64,000 nt of DNA from Hermatobates lingyangjiaoensis (taxonomy: Eukaryota; Arthropoda; Insecta; Hemiptera; Hermatobatidae), in NCBI GenBank assembly GCA_026182355.1, contig JAPFBL010000084.1:11330001-11394000 (forward strand), in the 5' to 3' direction. This document shows, one piece after another, positions 13,001 through 24,059 of this stretch. The position numbers and the translations under genes were made by a program. The number at the start of each line of letters is the position of its first letter. The stretch's first letter is position 1. The notes below the pieces were generated by a model. The model was not told the DNA's origin, did not search any database, and saw nothing but the letters and a program-made list of their open reading frames with translations.

Positions 13001-13664
13001 ACTAATATTTTAATAAACTAAAAACTTTATTGTTCTAATTTCTCTAACTTCTATCATTGCATTATAAACTTAACCTTACCATATTATCTTACCTTCCTTA
13101 ACCTTCTCCCTTTGTCTTATAGCCTACTTTTCAACTGTTTCTTTTTAGAACCTTACTTAACCATTCCTTGAGTCAAAAATGATTCTAAGACTATAGATTG
13201 ACGATTATTTCTAAGCACTATGTGGTAAAATGTCACATGAAGCTCGAAGTATATGTGATCAGCAATACTCTGTTATGGGCAGTGCCTTTCCGGTAGCCTC
13301 ATAAATAATACCATTGGATATTTAGGTTCACCAGTTGGGTTTATTAGTTTACCGCTTATTGCGTTTGCCAGCTTGTAATTCTTTGTAGTCTTATGAACAA
13401 ATGACCTGAAGTTTCCTTAACTACTCGGAAGGAAATTCTTTTTTGGACAGACTGAGCACGAGATTGAGAAAAGAATTCTTTCACTCTACAGAATTTTTCT
13501 TTCAGTTGTAATTATCAATCAATCATTTCTTTTAATTTAAGGACCATTTACTTTATATCATTATGGTGAGGTAGTAATTAATTTCAAGACAGTGTAATTC
13601 TTGGTTTTAATGTTAAAATCAGAAATTTATGTTGATAGTTTTATCAATTTCCTATAAGATAGAA
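10041..13664. other. AT-rich DNA; only the 11.5-kb island stands out
   Basis: Short TA tract at 10740-10756 and (ATT)n near 12660-12685. A weak F4-like decayed segment may lie at 12455-12500 (CGGTCCTCGGTCTG). No gene recognised. Confidence 0.5.
11450..11670. other. G+C-rich island, possible conserved non-coding or exon-like DNA
   Basis: Markedly richer in G and C than its surroundings and free of the repeats listed here. It contains GCCGCAG|GTAAGC, a strong match to a 5' splice donor (GT at 11508-11509, + strand), and TAATTG/AATTAG homeodomain-type cores. The overlapping 111-codon and 86-codon ORFs on opposite strands show no family I know. Function unknown. Confidence 0.35.
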
Positions 13665-14380
13665 TATAATATACAGTTAGAATACAAAACCCTAACTTAT
13701 CTGAATTAATGTGTATGAAGAAGCTCACTATATATACAACATAAAGAATATTAACTGCTCTGATTATTATTATTACCTTGATGTTGGTCCCTTTTGAATG
13801 TAACTAAACTATTATTCTACCGTTTCAAGGCCAATTTTTTCACTTCAAGTCTGCGGACTCTTAATATTGATTTATATGTAATCATAACCCTTCATTAAAC
13901 GAAAGTAACAAACCATTACTAATAAGTGGGACATTTTAATATGTGTGGTTATAATTGTCTCAACAGGATGCCATCTTTTGCCCATTTAATTTATGTAATC
14001 TCCAGGACTTTTCTGAAGCCAGGGGACACTCTGAGGAGTAAGAGTATTGTCTTTATTACTACTTGGGTTTTCAGTGTGACTGGTTTTGAGTTTTCTTGAT
14101 CATAATTACAAGGTCATTTGTAGAGGACAGGATTGTCGTTCAAGAAGACATTTATTATGTCTTCTTCAATTCATCATAAGTATATTTTATTCTCACACAT
14201 CATCATCAGCTCAAATGCAATTATAATCCACTTTTATAAAAAGTGACATTCCAATATTATCAATGAAATTGTATAGATTTATTGTATTCTAGATAGTAAT
14301 ATAGTAAATAACTCAAAGTGTGCTCTTCTAAAGAATAAACTATTTCAGTAGAAAAGCTATATTCACCAAAACGTTATGTA
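13665..14380. repeat. Dispersed repeat, copy 1 of a 690-710 bp pair
   Basis: Nearly identical, in inverse orientation, to 38920-39612 (for example GAAGACATTTATTATGTCTTC against GAAGACATAACAAATGTCTTC, an internal hairpin). One end, near 14345-14378, has CACCAAAACGTTATG, which resembles the GAAACGTT end of PLE terminal repeats, so it may be a non-autonomous PLE derivative. Confidence 0.8.
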
Positions 14381-14383
14381 AAT

Positions 14384-14520
14384 ATATATATATATATATA
14401 TATATATTGCTCAATTACAAAGAGAAAAACATAAATAAAGTCATACAAGACTCACTGCTATATTTCGACTGGCGTCGTCATAAGGTAGAAGTACTTCTGC
14501 GAGCAGCCGCGGCTGACTGA
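14384..14520 (-). mobile_element. F3 PLE terminal repeat
   Basis: A TA tract at 14384-14407, then the F3 terminal sequence. It lies at the 3' side of the minus-strand PLE pseudogene 14880-15960, so probably the same element. The A-rich stretch 14580-14880 between them looks like its 3' untranslated region. Confidence 0.78.
14455..14488 (-). ncRNA. Hammerhead ribozyme motif, F3, core mutated
   Basis: Reverse strand has CTTATGA in place of CTGATGA (G5 to U), which removes an essential core base. GAAA, ATAT and helix I are kept. Confidence 0.75.
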
Positions 14521-14879
14521 CCGTCCGTCGAATGCGACAAACACGCACCCCCTCTGCTGGCTGCTTTACGCGAGAGTAACTAACTAAAGAGAGAGCAAAC
14601 TAACTAAAAAGATGACTAACTAAAAAAGCAAACTTAAAATAGTAAAAGCAGAAATGAAGAAAACTAAAGCAATCAGTAATAAAATAAATATACAATTAAA
14701 ATAAAGATTAAAATACTGAAATAAAAATAAGTGATAAAACATAAAAAGTGGAAAATAGCACGAAATAACGAACAGGCAGAAATGAAACGAAAAAAATTAA
14801 TAAAACAATAATAGAAGATTAAAAAAATTAAAAATATAAAAAAAAAAATCACAAAATAATAATTAGAAACAAATAAATA

Positions 14880-15960
14880 GACAAAAAAATAATTAACGGT
14901 ACAGATTGATGCACAGGAGGAGAGCGAGCACCAAGAAGACTAATAAGTGCCTCCTCTGGAACTCTTAAAATTACCCAGGAGAAAGGTTCAGTGATCTGAT
15001 TAAGGACTTGGACACGGAAGCAGACCAACGGAAGCTCTATGACCATTCATACATAAGTTGAATACGAATGTAGAATGCTTACACCGGGTACCATCCAGAC
15101 AGTAAACGCAGTTGACTGAAGTGCACGAGGTATGAGGAGGACAAAGGTAGTTATGGTAATATTACTTTGGGTTGAAAGTAAAGAAAGGATCAGGTTTTAT
15201 GATGAGACAGGTTTGACCCTACTAGGCAAAGGGTTCAAAGAAGAGTGATGCGAGAAAATGCTCCTGAGGTTCGTTAGTTTGCGATATGAGATAGAAAAAT
15301 GACATAAGTGACAAAGAATTACCAGTAAGTGGGATATTTTAATATGTGTGATTAAAATTGTCTCAACAAGATGCCATCCTATTGGTATAATTTTTGTGGT
15401 CTCCAGAACTATTCTGAAGTGGAGTACTTCAGGTATCTTCCCAAAGATAGATGAGGTGGAAGGAGAAAAGGAGAGCAAAGGGAAAAACTCCTTAATGACA
15501 GGGCCAATCCTATGCAACCCAGCGAAAAAAAGTTGAGATTAAGAAAACAGTATTACAGCGGTCTTTCCTAGGTACAGACCGGTGAACGATCTCAGCAGGC
15601 ACAACACGACTATTGATAACATTCAGGAGGTAGCCACGATCTGCAAGTTTTTCTTTTAAAACTTTAATGTGGTGACTACGTTTTTTTAAGTTATTGCAAA
15701 TACGATGTATTCGGGGGGTACTGCTGGGCATTAGTGGGTTTTACATGTGTTTTACCGAGGTAGAGAAACAACTATTACAGAGGTTGATGTCGATGTCGAG
15801 GAAAGTAAGCTTACTGCTAGACACTTGGTGGGTGAAGGAAATGGAGGAGAAAAAGTTTTGGAAAGCAATTATGAAGAGGTATAACTCAGTGGTACCGTGT
15901 GGCCAAATGAAGGAGATATCGTACAAGTGTAGATAAGGGGAAGGAATTGACGATCAGAAA
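14880..15960 (-). pseudogene. F3 PLE RT/GIY-YIG pseudogene
   Basis: On the reverse strand the 15741-15926 segment reads Y-D-I-S-F-I-W-P-H-G-T-T-E-L, then F-L-D near its middle, matching the region just after the YxDD box in PLE RTs; the box itself is damaged (L-Y-D). It continues at 15510-15731 (R-I-H-R-I-C ... L-A-D-R-G-Y), then V-I-K-E-F-F-P-L-L and I-S-Y-R-K-L-T-N-L-R-S near 15260-15500. A Cys-rich and GIY-YIG-like piece follows at about 14990-15170 (N-C-V-Y-C-L-D ... M-N-G-H-R-A-S-V-G). Frameshifts separate the blocks, and a foreign insert of about 130 bp splits the reading near 15296-15428. Confidence 0.8.
15296..15428. mobile_element. Short insert inside the F3 PLE pseudogene
   Basis: Compared with the related PLE fragment at 26935-27120, extra sequence separates the codons for P-E-V and I-S-Y-R-K. 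About 95 bp of it (15328-15422) matches 13926-14021 and, inverted, 39263-39355. Exact ends and duplication are not clear. Confidence 0.6.
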
Positions 15961-16399
15961 GGAAAGATTACTCTAATTTGGCCAAGAACAATATATATAC
16001 CCACCCTTCCACCCTCCCCCGCCCTTCCATCCATCCATACCTTCAGTTGTGAATAGAACTTAGACGTAATAAGTATTTGTAATTTTCTTTGTTTAGTTTA
16101 TTTATTTGACTGATGTTTATTTATGTATTAAACCAGATGATGACATATGAATGTTGAAAGCTCGTTTATTAGTATAAGAAGAATATACATTTAGATCATG
16201 TTATTAAATTTCTTTCGCTCATTGGACCGATTTACTTGGAAATGTCATTGGCGAACCTAGTTTACCTACTACAATAAGGAAAATAGCCAGGAGGTTAGAA
16301 TCTGTTAACAAAAAGGTCGTGACTGCAGAAACTGCGATCATTTTCAATAAAGAATATATATAATTAAATAAAACAGTTTATTGAATTTACAGAAAGAAC

Positions 16400-16740
16400 A
16401 ACCTTAAAACATCACAAAAACTCACTGCAACATTTCAACTTCCTCATCATCACATAGAAAGATGTGAGTCGTTCCGAAGACAAGGAAGGACTGAAGTAAA
16501 GTCTCATTGAAAAGGCATTCAACAGTGGAGTCAATTTACGGAGGGAGAGGATACAAGGGTAAATAAGATAAATAATAACAAAAATAAATAAATAAAAATA
16601 TTTTAGAAATAAAAAAATTACAATAAATAAAAATGAACTATAAATGACAAATAAATAAGTAAACAAAATAAATAAGTCAAGAAAATCATTGAAAAGACTA
16701 AATAGTAAAATCAAGTAATATAATAAATATATAACAAGAT
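16400..16740 (-). mobile_element. F3 PLE terminal repeat with broken hammerhead
   Basis: Resembles 20150-20480. The hammerhead-like segment at 16425-16457 (reverse strand) reads GTGATGA with C3 changed to G; GAAA kept. Followed by an A-rich stretch. Confidence 0.7.
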
Positions 16741-16849
16741 TTCACAGTAAAGAAGGAAATATAAAAATCAACATGTAAATTTCAGTAAAAAATGTAATAA
16801 TGCGACTAAGATCTTTCAAACAAAAAACTTGCGTTTGACAGTCTACTAC

Positions 16850-17875
16850 ATAATTTATTTATTCCATAGGTAAATTACTAAGAAGGGTTTGACAAACAAT
16901 TACCCATTGCAAGTACTAATTTCTGTTTGTAAAAGTTATTTCAAATCTAAAATAACAATCAATAACACATAATGTAATTAACTGTAATATAGAGTTGATT
17001 GGTGGTGGGAGAGAAGGCTTATCATCTTTTGAGTGATTTATCATGGAATTTTTTTGAAACTAAAATGTTAACTTCAATTCTGCCAAATCATAAACGGTTC
17101 TGATATACTGAAGACATAAAATACCTCTGTACCAAATCTATGAGTAAATGTGCCTTTCTATCAAAACTAAATTGATTTATCGTCAACATAATTCACAATA
17201 AAAGAAGAAGAAATTCTAAATTGACCATTTTAATTATCTTTACCAATAGATTGCCAAAAGAGTTGCGTTTTAGTGTATATCGTATAGGAAACCACAAATG
17301 TACTTTCTTATGTCCATTTGTATTCTCCATATCTAAGAAATGTTAATATCTGTTTTTAGGCAAATGTTTTTAAGGGTGTTATGAGTTAACCCTTAATTCC
17401 TTAATGATGAAATTATTTCCTAGGATTTCATGTGATCTTCACTTCAATATAGTTTTTCTAATGGTAATATCTATTTAGGTAATAATTTCTAATGGTAGGT
17501 TGCTATTTTAAAACTCTTCTTGGAAACTGGTGTACAATGGTTTTTATAATGTTCCGTGTAAATATTCTCTTATAATATACACACGTGACATTGGTAAATC
17601 ATTAAAAATGCGTGTCAAGCCACACCAATCAATGTAATTAGGGTAAACAAAGTAGCATCTTATTTTTGCACATAAATAATGAGAATCATAATATAAATTG
17701 TAAAGAAGCTAAAATGATCACATATGATAGATCGATGTCGTTAATAAATATTATCCTGTTTTCATAAATTAAAATTAAGAGATCAAATACCATAAACATT
17801 GTTAATGTTTATTTAAATTAGACTCAGTAATAACGAGAGCAGTAGCCTTGTCTACCAGGGTTAAAAACTAGCACA
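16850..17875 (+). pseudogene. F1-like PLE RT/GIY-YIG pseudogene
   Basis: Aligns by eye over its length with the intact ORF at 35882-37075, in the same order. The RT catalytic box is ruined near 17103 (a stop, then Y-T-E-D in place of Y-V-D-D). The segment near 17530-17630 matches the GIY-YIG part (GGTAAATCATTAAAAATGCG against GGTAAATCATTAAAGACACG) and the end near 17830-17870 matches the ORF C-terminus. Many stops and indels. It is followed by a pyrimidine-rich 3' UTR-like stretch to about 18110, like the intact copy. Much older than the 35.9-kb element. Confidence 0.82.
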
Positions 17876-18549
17876 TAATGTTTTATTTATTTCTTCCTGA
17901 ATTCCTTTGGTTACCATGAGTTACTTTGCTCAGCCGCTTGTTCCCTTTCCTTGCACTTCGCACACTTTAAAATAAGTCTCTAGCCTCCCATCTTAATACT
18001 ACTAAATAATTAATGCTAAATAATACACTCATTACTTTGTCTATACAGCAAAAGTTGATTTTGCTATCTATTGCTTTTTCTATTCTTCCTCAACTGCATT
18101 TTTGAGTGCATTAATTTGGTTTGTGTCTCTTGATACCATATGTTATGAACCCAAGAGATGCTGTTTAATTGTTTGTTACAAAATAATAATTTGTATTATT
18201 ACAAAAATAATTTAAAAAGAGAGTAACGACCACAAAGTGAACATTTAAGAAGTCATACTTATTCAAAAACAGAAACCAAATTTAAATATTCAGATTGAAA
18301 ATAGTAACAAAATTTTAAAGCTATTTCAATAATATCAAGAAAAATTTGGTTCTTCGCAGGTAGTCAGTCACCCCAAACCACGAGACTACTCACTTAGGAA
18401 CTTTTGAAAAACAACTGCCATTGTCCTCACTTTGCTTATATAAATAAGAAAATTCATCTAAGAAGTTATTCGTGTACTGAAGATTAATAGTAATCATTCG
18501 AAACATGTAGACTATAGGAAGTACATTATTTTAAATAATAAACGTCTTA

Positions 18550-18554
<5 letters not shown>

Positions 18555-18588
<34 letters not shown>

Positions 18589-18590
18589 TA
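18555..18590. repeat. (TA)n microsatellite
   Basis: TA run bounding the F3 palindrome on its left; a similar run bounds it on the right (18884-18918). Confidence 0.92.
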
Positions 18591-18666
18591 AAAGAAACGG
18601 TCCAGCGGACTTTTTTACAATAAAATAAAAAACGAAGGAAACACACAGAAAGACACAGACATAACT

Positions 18667-18704
18667 CACATCGATATTTCGACAATCGTCGTCATCAGGA
18701 GGTG
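18667..18704 (-). ncRNA. Type I hammerhead ribozyme, F3
   Basis: Complement of the 18799-18836 motif: CTGATGA, helix II GAC/GTC with a GATT loop, GAAA, ATAT. Helix I CACCTC/GATGTG pairs 5 of 6. Confidence 0.85.
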
Positions 18705-18798
18705 CGAAGAGCGAAGAGTCCCGCAGGAAGACAGGGCGGTACTCCCTGAGTGGGCAGTGAGTACCGCCCTGTCTTCCTGCGGGACTCTTCGCTCTTCG

Positions 18799-18836
18799 CA
18801 CCTCCTGATGACGACGATTGTCGAAATATCGATGTG
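18799..18836 (+). ncRNA. Type I hammerhead ribozyme, F3
   Basis: CACCTC 18799-18804, CTGATGA 18805-18811, GAC/GTC helix II, GAAA 18823-18826, ATAT 18826-18829, C at the cleavage position 18830, GATGTG 18831-18836. C at this position is the commonest choice in natural hammerheads. Confidence 0.86.
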
Positions 18837-18880
18837 AGTTATGTCTGTGTCTTTCTGTGTGTTTCCTTCGTTTTTTATTT

Positions 18881-18918
<38 letters not shown>

Positions 18919-18921
<3 letters not shown>

Positions 18922-19913
18922 TGGCGATTTCTCAGGGAATGCAACACATGCATTGCATGCATAGAATTCATCTTTAAAGAAACCAAAATGTTCGAGACTC
19001 GAAATATTTACAGAAAACCCTTTTTTTTATTCCACTACACGCTAAGGAACTATTTTCTATGATTGCGCTAAACTTCCCAATGCAGGGGTTTACTCTTATC
19101 ATTTCTGGTTAATGAAAATGGTCTTAATTGCCAAGAGAAACAAGAACAAAGTTTGCATACACTGCGACTCAGGCTTTCTTCTCAGGCCTAATTAGGATTT
19201 CAAAGAAAACCATTCTTTATGTCACTCTTTACTAAAGAGCAATTTTCTATACTCAGATTGTCATTCACAATCTGAATTTTTTTTTAATTTTTCCGTCTCC
19301 GTTCTGAATTAAGCATTTTGTATTCGCACGAAGAATTTGCCAAAAAGAATGTTGCTGAGCTCCTCAAATATATACTGGAAAGTGATTTGCACACAGGTCT
19401 TCCGGAAATTTATAAACTCATGAATTTGGTTATGACTATTCCCATAACAACAGCAAGTGTTGAGAGATCATTTTCTGCCCTCAAAAGAATTAAAAGTTAT
19501 TTACGAAGCTCCCAAAGTGAAGAGCGATTGTCGAATTTATCCCTATTTTCAATTGAAAGATATTTACTTACAGATCTCATGGCAGATAGAGAGAAGTTTT
19601 ATGGTTTTGTTATCGAAGAATTTTGCTAGAAAACGAGAAGGGTGGAATTTTTATTCAAATGATGTATTGAGTATCTCTTTCTTTAATAAAAACATTTTTT
19701 GCCTATTTTTATTGTATTGGTTAATAAAAGTTAATGTTAAAAGTATTACCAAATAAAACCTGATTCAAATCCCCATAAAATGTTTTTAATACATCATTAT
19801 CCTTTTGTGCAACATGAAAAGACTGAACATGAGAATTAGAAGGGTATTTCTCTGTATTTCTTTTATTCTTTGAAGATTGCATACCTAAAGAAAAAGGTGA
19901 GGAGTCGCCACTG
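18919..19913 (+). mobile_element. hAT DNA transposon, internally deleted, in a TA tract
   Basis: Ends CAGTGGCGATTTCTCA (from 18919) and, inverted, CAGTGGCGACTCCTCA (ending 19913) match at 14 of 16. ATATATAT on both sides fits an 8-bp target duplication, though the TA tract makes this weak evidence. Length 995 bp. Contains a transposase C-terminal ORF. It splits the TA tract that joined two F3 repeats. Confidence 0.88.
19318..19629 (+). pseudogene. hAT transposase C-terminal dimerisation domain (ZMYM1-like), fragment
   Basis: A 103-residue open stretch containing P-I-T-T-A-S-V-E-R-S-F-S-A-L-K-R-I-K-S-Y (about residues 41-60), the hallmark of the hAT C-terminal dimerisation region, followed by E-R-L-S-N-L-S-L-F-S-I-E. 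No zinc finger or upstream catalytic region is present between the left terminal inverted repeat and this piece, so it is a remnant of an internally deleted element. The ATG at 19318 is not a true start. The frame is open to a TAG at 19627. Confidence 0.9.
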
Positions 19914-19948
19914 ATATATATATATTAAACGGTCCAACAAGACTACTA

Positions 19949-20072
19949 GTTCACAAAGGAAAGAGAAAAATAAATAAAATCATACACAAAAAAGACTCAC
20001 AACGATATTTCAACATTCGTTGTGAGTTTTCTTTGTGTGTTTTTTTATCTGTTTTTCTCTTTCCTTTGTGAA

Positions 20073-20075
<3 letters not shown>
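19949..20075. repeat. Short foldback of F3-related sequence
   Basis: GTTCACAAAGGAAAGAGAAA (about 19949) pairs with the complement near 20050-20070, and ACTCACAACGATATTTCAAC (about 19997) faces CGTTGTGAG. Reverse-strand GTTGAAATATCGTTGTGAGT is the 3' half of an F3 hammerhead; the 5' half is missing. A TA tract follows at 20074-20106. Confidence 0.7.
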
Positions 20076-20110
<35 letters not shown>

Positions 20111-20139
20111 TATAGATAAGGGTGATTAAATGAAACGAT

Positions 20140-20760
20140 TCAATGAACTAAATTTACAGAAAGAACGCCCATAAAAGAGGTCGCAAAACTCACCACTATG
20201 TTTCGACTTCTTCGTCATCAGGTAGAAAGATGTGAGTAGCTCAGAGGGCAATTGACGACTGAATTGAAGTCTTATTCGAATATACTCGTAGTCTCCTTAC
20301 GAAGGGAGGAGAGGTAATAATAAATAAGAAATATAAAAACAAAAATAAGATGTTTAATGTATAAAAATATATTAAATATTAGTAAAAAACGAAGTATAAA
20401 TGATATAAATAAGTGAACAAAATTGTTTAATAAGACTGAGTAAATAATAATACGGAACAATTAAAAACTGAGGTTAAGTCCAGAAGCAGACCTACCTGTC
20501 AGGATACAAATAAGAGCTTCCTCTAAGCTCTCAAAGTGACATTGGTATTGGGATATGTAATCTGCCTAAGAACCTATAGTGAAACAGTCATTGATCTAAG
20601 TCCGTGAGAACTAGCATGAGGAGGAAATGAGAAGGTCACTGTGCTTACCTATAGAATACCTATGATTACAGCTTAGCTTAGCTTGGTGGAAGCTAAACCC
20701 TCATAACAAGCATCACACTGGGTGCAGTTCACTAAAGGAGGTTTAGTGAGGAATAGGGTA
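20140..20760 (-). pseudogene. F3 PLE 3' remnant: GIY-YIG fragment and terminal repeat
   Basis: Reverse strand near 20700-20760 reads V-N-C-T-Q-C-D-A-C-Y-E-G-L-A-S-T, like the C-x-x-C-D-S-F-Y-V-G-Q-T-S motif of the PLE GIY-YIG domain. Downstream (lower coordinates) is the terminal repeat with a hammerhead at 20193. No open frame. Confidence 0.68.
20193..20225 (-). ncRNA. Hammerhead ribozyme motif, F3, weak helix II
   Basis: CTGATGA and GAAA intact and helix I CTAC/GTGG pairs with one G-U, but helix II is down to two pairs and helix III has a C-A mismatch. Confidence 0.7.
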
Positions 20761-20929
20761 GGTGTCATTGCCTAGCAAAGAAGTACAGCAAGGAACCAGA
20801 TTGATAATAGGGCTAGTAAAACCGCCACAACGTCCCCCATCGAACTATACCACAAAGAGTGGTGTGGTGCCGCCATCAGTTTGTGACACTGAGTGCTGCT
20901 TCAGTGAGACTTCAATTCAGTCGACACTT

Positions 20930-21010
20930 GTCTTCGGAGCGACTCACATCTTTCTACTTGATGACCAGACGGTTGACAGTTCAAATATAGTTATGAGGTT
21001 TTTGTGATCT
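20930..21010 (+). mobile_element. F3 terminal repeat fragment with dead hammerhead
   Basis: Inverted partner of 20140-20240. CTGATGA has become TTGATGA (20958) and GAAA has become CAAA (20982), so two core positions are lost. Confidence 0.68.
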
Positions 21011-21244
21011 CTTTTATGTGTGTTCTTCCCATATACATTTATAGTAAACACTTGAAAGAAAAATCCAATTTCTTCTGTTACACTATAGATAATAACATCT
21101 TTGATTTCCTTTTTATTTTTATACATCTTTTCTTATTTCTTTACTTGATTACTTTGCCCTACATAAAATGAATATACGTATATATTTATAGACACGTTTT
21201 CGATGAAAATACGATCCGAAACGAACAAATAAAGTTCAATGTAG

Positions 21245-21370
21245 ATGAAGAAATATAGAGAAATTGAATACACACACTTACGGTCTCTTTTTCGGACAAA
21301 GTTTCGGTTTGAATCTTCTTCAGAAGAGATAAGAGAGGGAAACCAAGTTGGAGACCAACAATTTTTTAAT
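21245..21370 (-). mobile_element. F2 PLE terminal repeat, diverged, with disrupted hammerhead
   Basis: Reverse strand has CTTATCTCTTCTGAAGAAG, then a duplicated GAAAC/CCGAAA segment before GAGACCGTAAG. CTGAAGA is present near 21315-21321, but a roughly 15-bp duplication separates it from the second core, so the ribozyme is broken. The adjoining 21370-21530 stretch is T-rich with a shared end (GTGCGCTTGGTTTCCCTCTC-like) at 21490-21515. Confidence 0.65.
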
Positions 21371-21867
21371 ATTTTTTATATTTATTATATTTTTTTATTT
21401 AATTATTTCATTTTTTATTATTTAATTATTTTATTTATTAAATATTATTATTTGTATTCTCAATATGTACTCCGACCGTCTCTGTACCAGTGCGCTTGGT
21501 TTCCCTCTCTTATTTTGCTTGAAGAGAATTTATTAAATTTTATTTAATAAATCATGATTTGGAATTAATATACAGACTTTTATCATTAAGCGTGATCTAG
21601 TTTGGTTTATGGCGACTTGTTTTCCTAGGTAATGTTTGCTGAATGTTTCACCAATCATAAATAAACCTTTGTAAATCATATTTTCCATTATGTTACTTTT
21701 AATATATTTTTCTATGACAAATTCTTGTGAAGTTAATTTAAAAGTGAGAGAAGGTGATTTATTCTAGTTGTTTAAAACTGTCTCATAATATGCCTAATTC
21801 AGTGCTTAACCCTTACAACCGACACGAGCCACCAGTAATCAGTAGAAAATGGTTGCATTATCAGTCG

Positions 21868-22400
21868 TTATATTATGATATTTAATACTCTAACCAATAA
21901 GTGTATTAAATTTGGTGTCTTCATCAGAGGGAGCTTTCCGGCCGCTCTTGTAACGGCCTTAATAGTCCTTTCGTTCCGTAACCTGTTTATACTATAGGTG
22001 GCTTTTACAAGCCTCAAATATGAAGGCTTCGCTTTTGCCTCGACTAATTTACTCTCAGTTTGGTTTTTTAATTGACGAATAGCCCAATTTCGATTCAAGA
22101 CTACCCGCGTCTTTACCCTCTCAGTCCAAATTATAAAATTAATCATAATAAAGTCACGTCTAAAGGTTTTTATATGTTAATCCAAGGAGGTCGGTAGTCA
22201 CGCATATAATTTTTTCCAAACAATTACTGTTAATTTTCTCGCCGGCCTATTAACCCAACCAGTCTCTAATGGAGAATTACCATGTGAAGGAGCAGGCGGA
22301 TTGACGGAAACAGCCGAAGCAAGTCGAGAAGTACCGAGACCAGCTGCATTAGTACCCGTCACTTATCTCTCACCCTTTCAATCGCCCACTTCCTCTCCTA
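21868..22400 (-). other. Unrecognised basic ORF and mixed-composition DNA
   Basis: Reverse strand 21868-22146 is open for 92 codons and rich in Arg and Lys (R-L-R-N-E-R-T-I-K-A-V-T-R-A-A-G-K). The adjoining 22240-22400 is G+C-richer. Neither matches a family I know nor repeats in the window. Could be an exon, an old element or chance. Confidence 0.2.
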
Positions 22401-23039
22401 ACAACGATTTTTTAATCAACTTAATCCACTAATTCCTTTTGAAATATTAAAATTTTGTAATTATTATTTTATAATAAGTTCTTCAAACAATTTTTAGCAA
22501 TGCTAAATAGGGAACAATTTACTTTCATGCTTTTAAACACTGTTAGTATAAAAACTAAACTAAATAAGTCACCAACACTTGCACTAATAACAGTAATTAC
22601 AATTATTCCACAATAATAATGCTTTCTCTCTCTTTAACATTTACACTACAAAGAGAATCGTACACTGTCCGATATTTCACCTTGACCTTTCTCAACGAGT
22701 ACTTTACATAATTTATTTGAACTGATCGTTCAGACCGCTAAACTCAAAAACTAGCCATTTTATTAACTATTTTAAAAGTATGAGAAATACATAATTTGAT
22801 ACTGACGACATACAGGTCGTCTGTCATATTTGAAAAACTACATCTATTTCTGTAGTATTGTATCACGGGTTATTAGTTCTAATAGATCCAATTTTATATA
22901 TTTTAAAGGCTGTGATTGTCAGGGTCCGTAATTTGATTTAACTTTTTACACGAATAGGGTGGTAAGTAAACTATAAAAGCAATATGCAACAATTTTTTAA
23001 GAAGTAAATATTTCAAAAAAAATAAGAAATAATATATTG

Positions 23040-23440
23040 TTACTGTAATTTATACATGTCATTATGTTTAAATAAAAACCGAAACGTTGGCATTGAGATT
23101 TTAATTTGAACCTGAGGAACTGACCGAGTCCTGATAAACTTTATTTTTGTATATATATATATATAAATAAAAATGTTTATCAGGACTCGGTCAGTTCTTG
23201 AGGTTCAAATTAGACTCTCATTGCCAACGTTTCGGTTTTTATTTGAAATTTTTTTTCATAGGCCTACAAAGCAGAGGAAATATAAAAAAATACATTAATT
23301 CAAATATCAAACATACATAAAAAAGTGTAAAAATTTAAATATAAGAAAATACTAATGATGAAAATACTCATAATAATCATAGATTAATTTGAACGTGTAG
23401 AACTGACCGAGTCCTCATAAAAATTTTATTTTGTTTCTAC
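23040..23440. mobile_element. F4 PLE terminal repeats, inverted pair plus fragment
   Basis: Plus copy 23060-23145, TA tract 23150-23165, minus copy 23170-23340, and a further plus-strand end at 23385-23440 (GAACTGACCGAGTCCTCATA). Hammerhead-like segments CCGAAACGTTGG at 23079 (+) and 23223-23263 (-). A long TA tract follows. Confidence 0.75.
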
Positions 23441-23460
23441 TGCACGGTCGATACTTGTAT

Positions 23461-23461
<1 letters not shown>

Positions 23462-23522
<61 letters not shown>
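23462..23522. repeat. (TA)n microsatellite
   Basis: About 60 bp of TA, the longest with that at 43940; bounds the F4 cluster. Confidence 0.95.
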
Positions 23523-23527
<5 letters not shown>

Positions 23528-24059
23528 AATAATACAACTGGTTTACCTTGTATTTGAAACATGTTGACTAATAACACAGTGTTTTACACAGTTTTAACGA
23601 TGAAACGAGAAAAAACTTCTGAAAATTGGAAAAATTATGCAAAAAGCAAATTTAAGATAAACATTACGTACTATTAAACTATAAGTGTTTAATAGAAGTA
23701 CTATTGCCAACTTTTACTAATATATAAAAAAAATCAAAAGAAAAATGAAAATGTTTAAAGGGCTTTCGATTGTTTGTTGTTAAAAAACTGAAACGATGAA
23801 AAAAGAAGGTAAATACAGCGAGTGAAAATGTTTCGGTTTATCAAAGTTTTAAAGTTAATTAAATTTAATAATTTAATTGTTTGACACTCGTTAATGGCAT
23901 TATAGTACATTAATAAGAATGAGATGAGGATCAATATTCTGAATAAAAGTTGAGAGGAACTTTCAATATATCAAATATAGTATTGATAAAGACTATGTGA
24001 AGATGTAGCCATAACAATAATATTATAAAATAAGAGATAATTGCTCATGGAGACCGTTA

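Larger units (their letters stand above)
18619..18884. repeat. Perfect inverted repeat, 126-bp arms, two F3 terminal repeats
   Basis: Arms 18619-18744 and 18759-18884 pair without mismatch around a 14-bp centre. Both ends run into TA tracts. One hammerhead in each arm, facing outward. Perfect identity implies recent origin or gene conversion between arms. Confidence 0.92.
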
